In this document: in pieces, positions 1-8,049 of the stretch
Layout: each line of letters opens with the position of its first letter
How positions within the stretch are numbered: the stretch's first letter is position 1
Assembly (NCBI GenBank): GCA_046590575.1
Contig: JBKJUS010000078.1
Coordinates: 1 to 33,861, forward strand
DNA from: DATLNF01 sp046590575
GTDB lineage: Bacteria; Actinomycetota; Actinomycetes; BP-191
Direction of reading: 5' to 3'
Length of the DNA: 33,861 bases
Translations under genes and position numbers: made by a program
The notes under the pieces: model-generated
What the model saw: the letters and a program-made list of their open reading frames with translations, nothing else
What the model was told of the DNA's origin: nothing
The model's database searches: none

Positions 1-538
1 CACGGACGTCGCCGTACGTCGGCGCAGGTCACGGTCGCCGCCGCGCCACATGGCCGCGAGCAGCAGACCTTGCTCATCGACGCAGCTGCGCGCCTCGTCG
101 GAACGAGTGGCTGGAGCAAACATGGCGACGTCCAGGGGATCCCGGGCCGTCGCGACGTGCTAGTCCCTCTCGCTCGGCCCACATCAGCGGCGCGGCGAGC
201 TGCAGATCCTGCCCCGGCTCCCCCGGCGCGACCACCGCAATCTGGCGCCACTCCCCCGTCGCGCTTCGGTCATAGACACCGGCATCCGTCGTCGCCGAGC
301 CTCCGCCGTCGAGCAGCCGTCGACTGACCCGAGGGCGATCGACCTCCAACACCTCTTTCGTCCGCACCCCGCTGACGAGGTCCTCGACGTCGTAGGCGAT
401 CCGGTACGCCGAGGCACCGATCTGATCCTGCGGAGCACCGTCGCGACTGCGCACCGCGAACCCGGCCGCAACGCCGGCAAGGAGCAGCGCCGCCGCGATC
501 ACGGCCAGCCGGGTCAGCGGTGGGCGGGACCAGGCCAC
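1..538 (-). CDS. Membrane-anchored protein of unknown function, frameshifted and cut by the window edge
   Basis: Function not recognised. A GTG at 538 gives a short cytoplasmic start (MAWSRPPLTRL), then one transmembrane helix rich in Ala/Leu/Val, then an extracytoplasmic domain. An ATG at 595 is possible but would overlap the upstream gene by 82 bases; from 538 the overlap is 25. This frame stops at 74, and its last ~35 residues are Arg-rich and look unnatural. A second minus-strand frame is open from 159 to base 1 and reads like real protein (for example ARDPLDVAMFAPATRSDEA, then DEQGLLLAAMWRGGDRD). The coding signal therefore appears to change frame at about 150-160, consistent with one extra base there. 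It is either a broken gene or a sequencing error. It is the last visible gene of the Liv-type unit. Confidence 0.55.
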
Positions 539-2307
539 GGAAGCATCGGTGCCAGCGTCGGCTTCATGACCTCGGTCAGGTAGCGGATCGTCCAATACGG
601 CGTCAGGTAGTCGATGCCCGGCGCCTGGTGGGTCGGTGCGTCAGCGCCATCCAGCGCTGTTGGCGGTTGCTGCCAGAGGAAGTCACGGGGGGCGCGCTGC
701 GCGACGGGCAGCGGATAGCGCGCCCGCAGCTTCGGTGTCGCGCCGGGTGGCAGCGATGCCGGGTCAGGCACCGTGACGACGGTGCCGTCCTGATCGATGT
801 CGAGCTGCGTGACCGGCACGCACTCGAGATCCAGGCCGCAGCGCGGTGAGTTCGACACCGGACCTGACTCGATCGCCCGGCGGTAGTCGAGCCACTGCCC
901 GAGATGCAGCACCGCCGCGTCGACCCGGCCTGGCTCGCCGCTTGCGCCGTAGGTGATGGACTCGAAGTGGGCGTTGCCGTCATCGCCAGTGGTGTTGTCC
1001 ATGACCCCGAGTGCCTGCTTCATGAGGACGCGGATCGCCGGGTCGGCCTCGAGTCGAATGGTGTTGCCGACGGTCAGGTGGTTGAGGTTGTACTTGAAGT
1101 ACCCCTCGTTCGGCTGCACGGAGTCGACCTCCATCGACAACGCCAGCGCAGGCAGTTGCGTCGCAAGCTCCTCCGCCCACACCGCGTTCCAGTACAGCTG
1201 TTCCTCCGGGGACCCGTCTTGCGCGACGTGGCGGGCGCTCTGTGCAACGTTGAGCCGTGCCGACGGCACCTGCTGCATGAACGCCGGGGAGACGAAGTTG
1301 TCGAAGTCGTGGCCGTTGAAGCCGGTGATCGGCACGGTAAGCGGCAGCTTGGGCACCGACACGTTTCCGTGTGGCCGGGGGAAGCTCCAGCCGAACTTCA
1401 CTAATCGTCCGGCGAGCACGAGCACGTCGGCCCGGATCTGCTCGCGCAGGGCTAGGTCGTCGTTGCCAACCAGGTCGTAGGCGTGGAGCAAGCCGTAGAG
1501 CGTCCCGGCGTAGCTGTCCCGGCTCGGCGCTGTCTCGCAGTAATAGTTGACCCTGTCCACGATGCCGTTGTCGAGCCCGTCGTCCCAGTAGAACGGCCCG
1601 AACACACGCTGGTTGTCGTTGGGCCGGATGCCAATCCCATCCGGGGTGTCCGACGGCTGCGGTGCGCACGCGCGCATCAGCAGTCCATCCTCGCCCTGGA
1701 ACACCGGGACACCGCCGCCAAACGACGGTGGGCCGCCCGCCGGAGAAGTGGGGCTGTACGACGTATTCGGGGAGAGCTCGGTCTGCCATTGGCTCCCGAT
1801 GCGGGACAAGAGGTGGAACTTCGCGCTCATCAGACGCACCCGACGCAGGGCCTCGTCGCGCTGCGCCGTCCAATAGATTCGAGCGGCGTCCGCTGCGGCA
1901 TCAATCTTCTTCGTCTTGCCGTCATCGGGTCCGAGCAGCCGGAGCTTGTCCTGTGCCACCGCGTAGCGCATCGACTGCCCGGCGAGGTAGACGCCCGTCC
2001 ACAATGCCGAGTCACCCCACGCGCCACCGCTGGCGACATCGCCCAACACCCTCTGCGGGGTGCGGTAGTCGATCTCAACTGCCTGGCCATAGCGGAAGTT
2101 GTCCACGATCCGCCGCTCCAACTCGAGCATCGCGGTGTCATCGGCGCAGGCGAGCGGACCGTTGCAGGGCAGCGGAGGAGCTGGTGGCAGCTTCGGCTGT
2201 GCCACGGAGACACTCGCGGCGTCGAGGGCGAACGTCGAGGGAGATTCAGCGACAGTCGCGAGCACGGCGGCGAGCGTCGATGCGATCAGCGTGGCGAGAC
2301 GACGCAC
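514..2307 (-). CDS. Secreted protein of unknown function, 597 aa
   Basis: No family recognised. The GTG start at 2307 follows a GGGGGA ribosome site and gives a signal peptide (MRRLATLIASTLAAVLATVA, then a likely cleavage region before residue 35). The mature part is rich in Trp, Tyr and Asn. It contains stretches such as GGAWGDSALWTGVYLAG, FGPFYWDDGLDNG and HAYDLVGNDDLALREQ, which suggest a helical, alpha/alpha-barrel-like fold of the kind seen in polysaccharide-active enzymes; that is impression, not a domain match. Cysteines near residues 48 and 54 and elsewhere fit an exported protein. The gene starts 14 bases after the MFS-LivF fusion gene ends and overlaps the next gene, so it is probably co-transcribed with the importer and could process or bind its substrate outside the cell. 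Confidence 0.8.
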   Translation of the reverse strand: MRRLATLIASTLAAVLATVAESPSTFALDAASVSVAQPKLPPAPPLPCNGPLACADDTAMLELERRIVDNFRYGQAVEIDYRTPQRVLGDVASGGAWGDSALWTGVYLAGQSMRYAVAQDKLRLLGPDDGKTKKIDAAADAARIYWTAQRDEALRRVRLMSAKFHLLSRIGSQWQTELSPNTSYSPTSPAGGPPSFGGGVPVFQGEDGLLMRACAPQPSDTPDGIGIRPNDNQRVFGPFYWDDGLDNGIVDRVNYYCETAPSRDSYAGTLYGLLHAYDLVGNDDLALREQIRADVLVLAGRLVKFGWSFPRPHGNVSVPKLPLTVPITGFNGHDFDNFVSPAFMQQVPSARLNVAQSARHVAQDGSPEEQLYWNAVWAEELATQLPALALSMEVDSVQPNEGYFKYNLNHLTVGNTIRLEADPAIRVLMKQALGVMDNTTGDDGNAHFESITYGASGEPGRVDAAVLHLGQWLDYRRAIESGPVSNSPRCGLDLECVPVTQLDIDQDGTVVTVPDPASLPPGATPKLRARYPLPVAQRAPRDFLWQQPPTALDGADAPTHQAPGIDYLTPYWTIRYLTEVMKPTLAPMLPWPGPAHR

Positions 2308-2321
2308 AGTGGTCCCCCGGT

Positions 2322-4349
2322 TCAGAAGGCCGCGAGAGCGGCGTTCGTGCCACCCCCGAGGAAGACGGAGCGGAGCAGGTCATCGCGGTGCAGGAGCTCG
2401 GCGGTCGGCCCCTCGAAGCGGACCGACCCCTTCTCCATGAAGTAGGCGCGGTCAGCGAGAGTGAGGGCAATGTTCACCGACTGCTCGACCAGCACGATCG
2501 TGATGCCCTCAGCGTTGAGGCGGCGAACGGTGGTCAGCAGCTCCTGCACAATCACTGGCGCGAGACCGAGCGACAGCTCGTCGATGAGCAGCAGCTTGGG
2601 CTTGAGCAGGAAGGCCTGGGCCAGCACGAGCTGCTGACGCTGACCTCCCGAGAGTGCTCCCGCCGGCAGCGGCATCAGCGGTCGCAGCGCCGGGAAGACG
2701 TCGAGCACCTCGTCGAGGCGAGCGGCCAGAAGCGCTTTGTCCTTGCGCAGCAGGAACGCCCCGAGCCGGAGGTTCTCCTCGACGGTGAGCCCCGGGAAGA
2801 CGCCCCGGCCGCCGGGTGCCTGGACGATGCCACGGGCTGTGGTGCGCTCCGGCGGCTCGCCAGTGATGGGGATGCCGTCGAACCAGACGTTGCCCCCGTC
2901 GGGCTCGACCAGCCCGTTGATCGCGTTCAGCATCGTCGACTTGCCCGCGCCGTTGGTGCCGAGCAGCGCAACGATCTCACCCTGCCTGATCTGCAGGTCG
3001 ACGCCGAAGAGCACCTGGACTCCGTCGTAGGAGACGGTGAGGCCCTTCGTCTCCAGCAACAGAACGCTGCCGTCCTCGGCAGTGCGGGCGCCGGTGTCGA
3101 CGTGCTCCGGGTCCCGACGAGCGACGTCGGCATCGACGTAGCGCGACACCGTGAGGATGTGGAAGGCCCCACGCAGGAGGCACGAAGCCGCGACGAAGAA
3201 GGCCAACCCGTAGCCGGCCTGATCAGCAAGGAGGATGATGATCAGCGCCGGGATCGCGCCCAGCAGCCAGATGACCTGACCGATGGAGTACGCCGACGAC
3301 CGCAGTTCCGGTGGCGCTATCAGCGTGCCAACGGCAGCCAGCAACGGACTGATGAGGCCGAACAGCGCGTAGAGGACGAACAAGATCGGGATCGTGATCC
3401 ACAGCGTCGGCGCCAGGCCGAAGACGGCGAGCACCCCGCACACCACGAACAACACGGTGGCGATCCACCGAACGCCGGCGCGGGCGGCCTCATTCAATCG
3501 GTCCTGGGCGATCCGCGCCCCGATGAACGTCGCTGCCATCGCACCGAGTCCGGCAACCGCGCCGATGACACCGACGCCGAACGCGCCGATGTCGTAGGTG
3601 TCCTTGAAGTAGAACGGCAGGATCACCAGCGCACCCAAGTTGGCTCCGACGATCCAGACGCCACCGAACCAGACGTAGCGCTGGGAACGGATCGCGTAGA
3701 GCCGCGGGAACACCTCTCGAAAGGCGAGCTGCGTCTCAGTCTCTCTGCGCTCGAAGGCGCCACGTTCCGGCTCGCGTACCGACCGCACGGCCAGGATCGT
3801 GATCAGCGTCGGCAGCGCGAGTACGACAAAAGCTGCGCGCCAGCCGAAGAACTCGGCGATCGCGCCGGCTCCGAGCGCCCCGAAAATCGCCCCGACCGTG
3901 TTGGCCTGGGCATGCACTCCGAGCGCCTTCACTCGCACCTGAGGCGAGTAGAAGTCGGCCATCAGCGACAGCTGCACTGGATAGCTGACGGTGCGGCCGA
4001 GCGACGACCCGATCCGCGCGATGACGAGAAGGGTCAAGGAGAACGCCGCGGCCGATGCCAGCGAGAACAGTCCCCACGTCACCGCGCAGGCCAGCGCGAT
4101 CGGCATCCGGGCCCGACGGTCGGCCGCCAGCGAGACGGGGATGGCCACCAATGGGGCGACGACGAGGACCAGGATGCCGATCACGCCGAATGCGCCGACA
4201 CCCTTGCCGAACGAGTCGGCGATGATCGGACCGAGCCAGATGAAGGTCGCGTTGTCCAACTCGTCGACCGCGTTGAGACCGAACATCGCCGCGGCTGGCT
4301 TGGGGTCCTCGCCGTCGAGGTACCCGCGCAGCCGCGCCATCGGCCTCAT
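2322..4349 (-). CDS. MFS transporter fused to LivF-type ABC ATPase
   Basis: The 675-residue protein joins two transport modules. Residues ~20-400 form a major-facilitator-type domain of about 12 hydrophobic helices, with the loop AADRRARMP after the early helices as in MFS proteins. Residues ~430-675 are a complete ABC ATPase of the LivF type: Walker A GTNGAGKST (464-472), signature LSGGQ (566-570), Walker B LLLIDE (586-591), H-loop region VLVEQSV. After Walker B the usual DEPSLGLAP reads DELSLGLAP. The ATG at 4349 overlaps the LivH-LivM stop (ATGA), which fixes the start; longer upstream readings in this frame are Arg-rich shadow. The ATPase presumably pairs with LivG (9229-10017) to power LivH-LivM. 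The role of the MFS half is unknown: a second route for the same solute, or a membrane tether. Confidence 0.93.
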   Translation of the reverse strand: MRPMARLRGYLDGEDPKPAAAMFGLNAVDELDNATFIWLGPIIADSFGKGVGAFGVIGILVLVVAPLVAIPVSLAADRRARMPIALACAVTWGLFSLASAAAFSLTLLVIARIGSSLGRTVSYPVQLSLMADFYSPQVRVKALGVHAQANTVGAIFGALGAGAIAEFFGWRAAFVVLALPTLITILAVRSVREPERGAFERRETETQLAFREVFPRLYAIRSQRYVWFGGVWIVGANLGALVILPFYFKDTYDIGAFGVGVIGAVAGLGAMAATFIGARIAQDRLNEAARAGVRWIATVLFVVCGVLAVFGLAPTLWITIPILFVLYALFGLISPLLAAVGTLIAPPELRSSAYSIGQVIWLLGAIPALIIILLADQAGYGLAFFVAASCLLRGAFHILTVSRYVDADVARRDPEHVDTGARTAEDGSVLLLETKGLTVSYDGVQVLFGVDLQIRQGEIVALLGTNGAGKSTMLNAINGLVEPDGGNVWFDGIPITGEPPERTTARGIVQAPGGRGVFPGLTVEENLRLGAFLLRKDKALLAARLDEVLDVFPALRPLMPLPAGALSGGQRQQLVLAQAFLLKPKLLLIDELSLGLAPVIVQELLTTVRRLNAEGITIVLVEQSVNIALTLADRAYFMEKGSVRFEGPTAELLHRDDLLRSVFLGGGTNAALAAF

Positions 4350-6313
4350 CGGCCGGCTCCGACCAGCTCGGCCGGCCCCAGCGCGACGACCGGCTCTGGC
4401 AGTTGCTCGACCTTGGGGCGGGCATCGAGCCCGGTGACCAACAACGCCACCCGGTCGCGCACAGCAAACGCGACCCGGGCCAGACCGCCCGGCAGTACAA
4501 GCACCAGGACGAGCAGTCCGACTCCAGTGGACAAGATGCCGAAGTACGGAGACACGTCGGAGGCGAAGTACGGGATGCCGAGGAAGTACGCCGTGCCGAG
4601 CACTGCTCCGCCAACGCTGCCCAGCCCGCCGATGATGGCGGCCGCGAGCAAACCCAACGACCGGTACGCCGGGAAAGCTTCCGGAGACGCAGTGCGCACG
4701 CCGGCCGCCCAGAGGAATCCAGCGAGTGCGGCGAGCGTGCCGGAGAGCACGAAGGTCGTGAGCTTGACCCGCACTATTGCGATGCCCATCGCCGCGGCTT
4801 GCACCGGGTTGTCGCGGACGGCGAGCACGTTGCGGCCGAATCGACCTCGCTGCAGCGAGCGCACCGCAAGGACGACCACGACGAGGAAGGTCAGGCACAC
4901 GTAGTAGTAGGTGTCGATGCCGATCCAGGCTGGCCGCTCCAGCACCCCGGTGCCGCGGAACCACGGCTCGTCGAACAGCCACGTCGAGCACACGACGGCG
5001 AATCCGAGCGTGACCACAGCCAAGAGCGGACCGGGCAGCCGCAACGCGGGCAGCCCGAGGAGCAAGGAGACGGCGCCGCCGAGCAGTCCGACGGCCAGGA
5101 ACGCGAACCAGAACGGCACGCCGACGACCTCGTGCAGCCGTGAACCCAGTACGCCGCCGATGCCCGCCAGCGCCCAGTGCCCGATCGAGAGTTGGCCGCC
5201 CCAGCCGGACAGAATCGTCAGCGCAACGGTCACGACGCTCACCGCCGCGACGGTCGCGAGCAGGAACGTGCTCGAGGCGGTGAGCAGCGCCGGTGCGACC
5301 AACAGCAGCGCAGCCGTGAGCCCGACGACTGCCAACGAGACTTGTCTCCACCGTGGGTGCGCGACGATCTCCGGCGGCAGCGGGCGGACCGGGTCAGCGA
5401 CCGCCCACGACGACTCCTCGGCGGCCGTGGTGCGCCGCTTCTCGAAGCGGCGCACTAGCAGAACGACCAGCACGACGCCGAGAACGATGGCGTCGGTCAC
5501 CCCGCTCTGCCCCGTGTAGAAGACCGCCAGCTGGTCGACGAGGCCGAAGACGAGACCAGCCCCAAAGGCCAGGCCCACCGACTCAAACCTGGCCACCGTG
5601 GCGGCAGCGAGACCACGAGCGAGCAGTGGCAAGCCGACCGCCTCAGTGCTGGAGAAGCCAATGACGGGTGCGAGCAGAATGGCCCCGATGCCGGCGAGCA
5701 ACGCGCCGATGACCCAGGCGAGCGTGGACACCCGGTGTACCGGAATTCCTAGTAGTTGGGCCCTCGCGCTGTTCTCCGCAGCAGCGCGCATCGCGACGCC
5801 GTACACACTGCGCCGTAAAAACCACACGACGGCCAGGACCACGAGCGGACCGACCACGAGCACCATGACGTGCTGCGGCTGGATGACCACCCGCCCGAAT
5901 GTGAACGAGGGTCGATCAAACGGCACCGGGAAGGTCTCACCGCCGCCGGCGAAGATGTTCTCGTCGTTGATGTCCTTGGGCTTCGGCAGCACCAGCCGGC
6001 CGACTGTGACGACCTGCGCGATGCCGACGGTCGCGATCAGCACGATGAGCCGGGGGCTGCGAAACAACCGTTGGATCACGGTGCGCTCGATGACGGCCGC
6101 CAGCACGCAGGTGCCCACGAGGCTGGCGACCAACGCCAGCCAGTAGTTCCAGTCGAGGACCTGGGTGAAGGTGAGCATCAGCGCGACGGCGAAGGCGCCG
6201 ATCTCACCGTGGGCGAAGTTGACGACCCGGTTGGACATGTAGATCAAGACGAGGCCGACGGCGAGCAGCGCGTTGGCCATCCCAATGGTCAGGCCAAGCA
6301 GGACCAGGTCCAA
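4346..6313 (-). CDS. LivH-LivM fused permease of a branched-chain-amino-acid-type ABC importer
   Basis: One 655-residue membrane protein carries both permease subunits of a HAAT/Liv importer. Residues 1-~290 match LivH, with the hallmark NFAHGEIGAF at 32-41 and about eight helices. A charged linker follows (~RRFEKRRTT), and residues ~320-625 match LivM, with LTILSGWGGQLSIGHWALAG. The start is TTG at 6313, directly abutting the TAG stop of the binding-protein gene, so translation is probably coupled. Later Met residues would cut the first helix. LivH and LivM are usually separate polypeptides; the fusion fixes a 1:1 ratio. The family is named for amino acids, but members also carry urea, amides and other small solutes, so the substrate cannot be read from this gene. 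Confidence 0.93.
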   Translation of the reverse strand: MDLVLLGLTIGMANALLAVGLVLIYMSNRVVNFAHGEIGAFAVALMLTFTQVLDWNYWLALVASLVGTCVLAAVIERTVIQRLFRSPRLIVLIATVGIAQVVTVGRLVLPKPKDINDENIFAGGGETFPVPFDRPSFTFGRVVIQPQHVMVLVVGPLVVLAVVWFLRRSVYGVAMRAAAENSARAQLLGIPVHRVSTLAWVIGALLAGIGAILLAPVIGFSSTEAVGLPLLARGLAAATVARFESVGLAFGAGLVFGLVDQLAVFYTGQSGVTDAIVLGVVLVVLLVRRFEKRRTTAAEESSWAVADPVRPLPPEIVAHPRWRQVSLAVVGLTAALLLVAPALLTASSTFLLATVAAVSVVTVALTILSGWGGQLSIGHWALAGIGGVLGSRLHEVVGVPFWFAFLAVGLLGGAVSLLLGLPALRLPGPLLAVVTLGFAVVCSTWLFDEPWFRGTGVLERPAWIGIDTYYYVCLTFLVVVVLAVRSLQRGRFGRNVLAVRDNPVQAAAMGIAIVRVKLTTFVLSGTLAALAGFLWAAGVRTASPEAFPAYRSLGLLAAAIIGGLGSVGGAVLGTAYFLGIPYFASDVSPYFGILSTGVGLLVLVLVLPGGLARVAFAVRDRVALLVTGLDARPKVEQLPEPVVALGPAELVGAGR

Positions 6314-7939
6314 CTACGGCTTCTTCCAGGTGTCGTCGAAGAACTCGCGGAGATCCTCACCGCCGGACTTGCCAGCACCGAAGCGGGTCCAGTACTTGGG
6401 GTACTCCGGAAACGCGTAGTCCTGCATCTGCCTGTTCCAGCGCACCACCGTCTGGTGGTCGAAGCCGGTGAAGTCGAAGGGCTGCTTAAGGTTCCTCGGG
6501 ATCGTGTACGTCATGGGGACGTGCGCGTCCCAGTAGTGGTCTCGCCTGATGGCATTGATCCCGACCTGCAGCGAGTTGGCAGTCAGCACCCCGGTCAGGT
6601 CAACCGCGCGCTTCATCGCTTCTGTCGATGTGAGCAGGCTGGCGCAGACGATCCGCACTGAGGCCGACCCGGACAGCCCGTCGTTCGGGTAGTACTTCTC
6701 GTAGATCTTCTTGCAGTTGCCCTCATTGGGGTGGTCGCCGGGCTTGATGCGGGGGGACAGCCCAATGGCGTTCTCCCACTGGTCCGGCTGCATGAGCGAG
6801 CCGCCGAGCTGCTCGTCAATGAGGTAGGTGCGGCCGGTGAAGGTGTAGGTCGGGTGCCAGTCCTGCTGCTCCGCAGCATTGGAGAAGAAAATCATCCCGA
6901 TGGCGTTGTTGGCGATGAAGTAGACCTGCTCGCACTTGCCCTTCATCCGGATGACGGCGGCCGTAGCCTGCGACTGACCGGTCGAGGCGTCATCGGCGTA
7001 CCGGATGAAGTCGACGAAGGCCAAGCCCTGCGCCTTCATCTTGGCGACCATGATCTTCTCGAGGTTGTTGAAGTCGGCGGTGTCCGGGTGCACGAAGCAG
7101 GCGCGTCGATCCGTGGCGTTGGTGCCGAGGTAGTGCTTGCCGAAGCTCGCCCAGTTCTCGAAGTCGGCGTCGGCGTCCTGAAATACCTGGAACTGGCCGA
7201 TGCCGCGCTGTGCCTGCTCGGCCTTGCTGCTACGCCCACCGAAGATAGGAATCTTGCGGCGGATGACGGCATCGCCGACGTCGTGCAGGCCGACCATGGC
7301 CATGAAGACCTTGTGCTCGTCGACCATCTCGATCGCGGCCGCGCTGTTGCGCTCCGGGCACTGCAGCCCGCCGTCGTCGACGGTGACCACCGACAGCTCG
7401 CGGCCGCGTACCCCGCCGGTGTCGTTGACGTACTGCGTGAAGGCCCTGACGGCTTTCTCAGGGTCACCCGCGACGGCCGGGCCGAGTGCGGCCTCCAGCG
7501 CGCGGGCGTCACCGCAGCCGGACTTGTTGTAGTCGAGCCCGAGCTTCACGGTCGTCTTGGTGACGCCCTGCGTCTTCAGTCCGTAGTCGGGGATCTGCAC
7601 CACCTGGCCCGGCTGCGCCGCCGTCGGCACGCTGCTCGGCGCCGGTGCGCCCGGAGACGACCCGCCTCGCGTGGTTCCGGCGCCGGCGCCGGGGACTGAC
7701 CCCGCACTCGACCCACCTGCGGCAGTGGGGACACTGCTCGGACCGCCATCCGGCCCACTGCTCGAGCCGGTCGCAGGGGCATCCGTCGCGGACAGCTCGC
7801 CGGGCACCTGCCCCACGGCGAGGCCGCTACCGGCAGCCCGCTGCTGCTGCTCATACTTCACCTGGCCGATCGACAGCAGCGACGTGACCAGGGTGGCCGC
7901 GGCGGCGATCGCCACGGGCTTGATGCGGGGATCGGGCAC
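6314..7939 (-). CDS. Membrane-tethered periplasmic-binding-type solute receptor of the Liv importer
   Basis: A 541-residue extracytoplasmic substrate-binding protein of the type-1 periplasmic-binding fold (Peripla_BP_6/LivK-like). An uncleaved-looking hydrophobic helix lies at ~8-27, and there is no lipobox Cys. A low-complexity Pro/Ser/Gly linker of roughly 80 residues follows, and the binding domain runs from ~125 to the end (GVTKTTVKLGLDYNKSGC, then ALGPAVAGDPEKAVRAFTQY). Unlike typical LivK lipoproteins it is therefore probably held by its N-terminal helix. The GTG start at 7939 has a GGAGGG ribosome site about 6 bases upstream. It is the first gene of the importer unit and is divergent from the ROK regulator, a common arrangement for a transporter controlled by its neighbour. 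The ligand is unknown; an amino-sugar derivative is inferred from the locus. Confidence 0.88.
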   Translation of the reverse strand: MPDPRIKPVAIAAAATLVTSLLSIGQVKYEQQQRAAGSGLAVGQVPGELSATDAPATGSSSGPDGGPSSVPTAAGGSSAGSVPGAGAGTTRGGSSPGAPAPSSVPTAAQPGQVVQIPDYGLKTQGVTKTTVKLGLDYNKSGCGDARALEAALGPAVAGDPEKAVRAFTQYVNDTGGVRGRELSVVTVDDGGLQCPERNSAAAIEMVDEHKVFMAMVGLHDVGDAVIRRKIPIFGGRSSKAEQAQRGIGQFQVFQDADADFENWASFGKHYLGTNATDRRACFVHPDTADFNNLEKIMVAKMKAQGLAFVDFIRYADDASTGQSQATAAVIRMKGKCEQVYFIANNAIGMIFFSNAAEQQDWHPTYTFTGRTYLIDEQLGGSLMQPDQWENAIGLSPRIKPGDHPNEGNCKKIYEKYYPNDGLSGSASVRIVCASLLTSTEAMKRAVDLTGVLTANSLQVGINAIRRDHYWDAHVPMTYTIPRNLKQPFDFTGFDHQTVVRWNRQMQDYAFPEYPKYWTRFGAGKSGGEDLREFFDDTWKKP

Positions 7940-7982
7940 GCTCGCCCTCCACGGGTGTTCGGGGGGACCCAGGAACTAGTTT

Positions 7983-7997
7983 GTAGTAAGAAACTAC
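7983..7997. promoter_or_regulatory. Inverted repeat in the divergent transporter/ROK promoter region, candidate operator
   Basis: The 110-base gap between two divergent GTG starts contains an AT-rich island in otherwise GC-rich DNA. It holds GTAGT-AAGAA-ACTAC, perfect 5-base arms around a 5-base spacer, with a second nested pair AGTTT/AAACT at 7978-7982 and 7991-7995. ROK repressors such as NagC and Mlc bind AT-rich inverted repeats, so this is the best candidate site for autoregulation and for control of the importer. No binding is shown. Confidence 0.45.
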
Positions 7998-8049
7998 ATT
8001 AGGGCGACACCCTGTCAACGGACAGTGTGTCGATCCACTAGGGAGTTCT

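Noticed and set aside
1662..4904. Very long plus-strand open frame of 1080 codons
   Set aside because: It lies antisense to the secreted protein, MFS-LivF and part of LivH-LivM, and its product is Arg/Asp/Gln-rich without any domain. Long empty antisense frames are expected in GC-rich DNA.
4350..5351. N-terminal extension of the MFS-LivF frame
   Set aside because: It overlaps the LivH-LivM gene, is Arg/Ala-rich without motifs, and the ATGA overlap at 4346-4349 gives a natural start.
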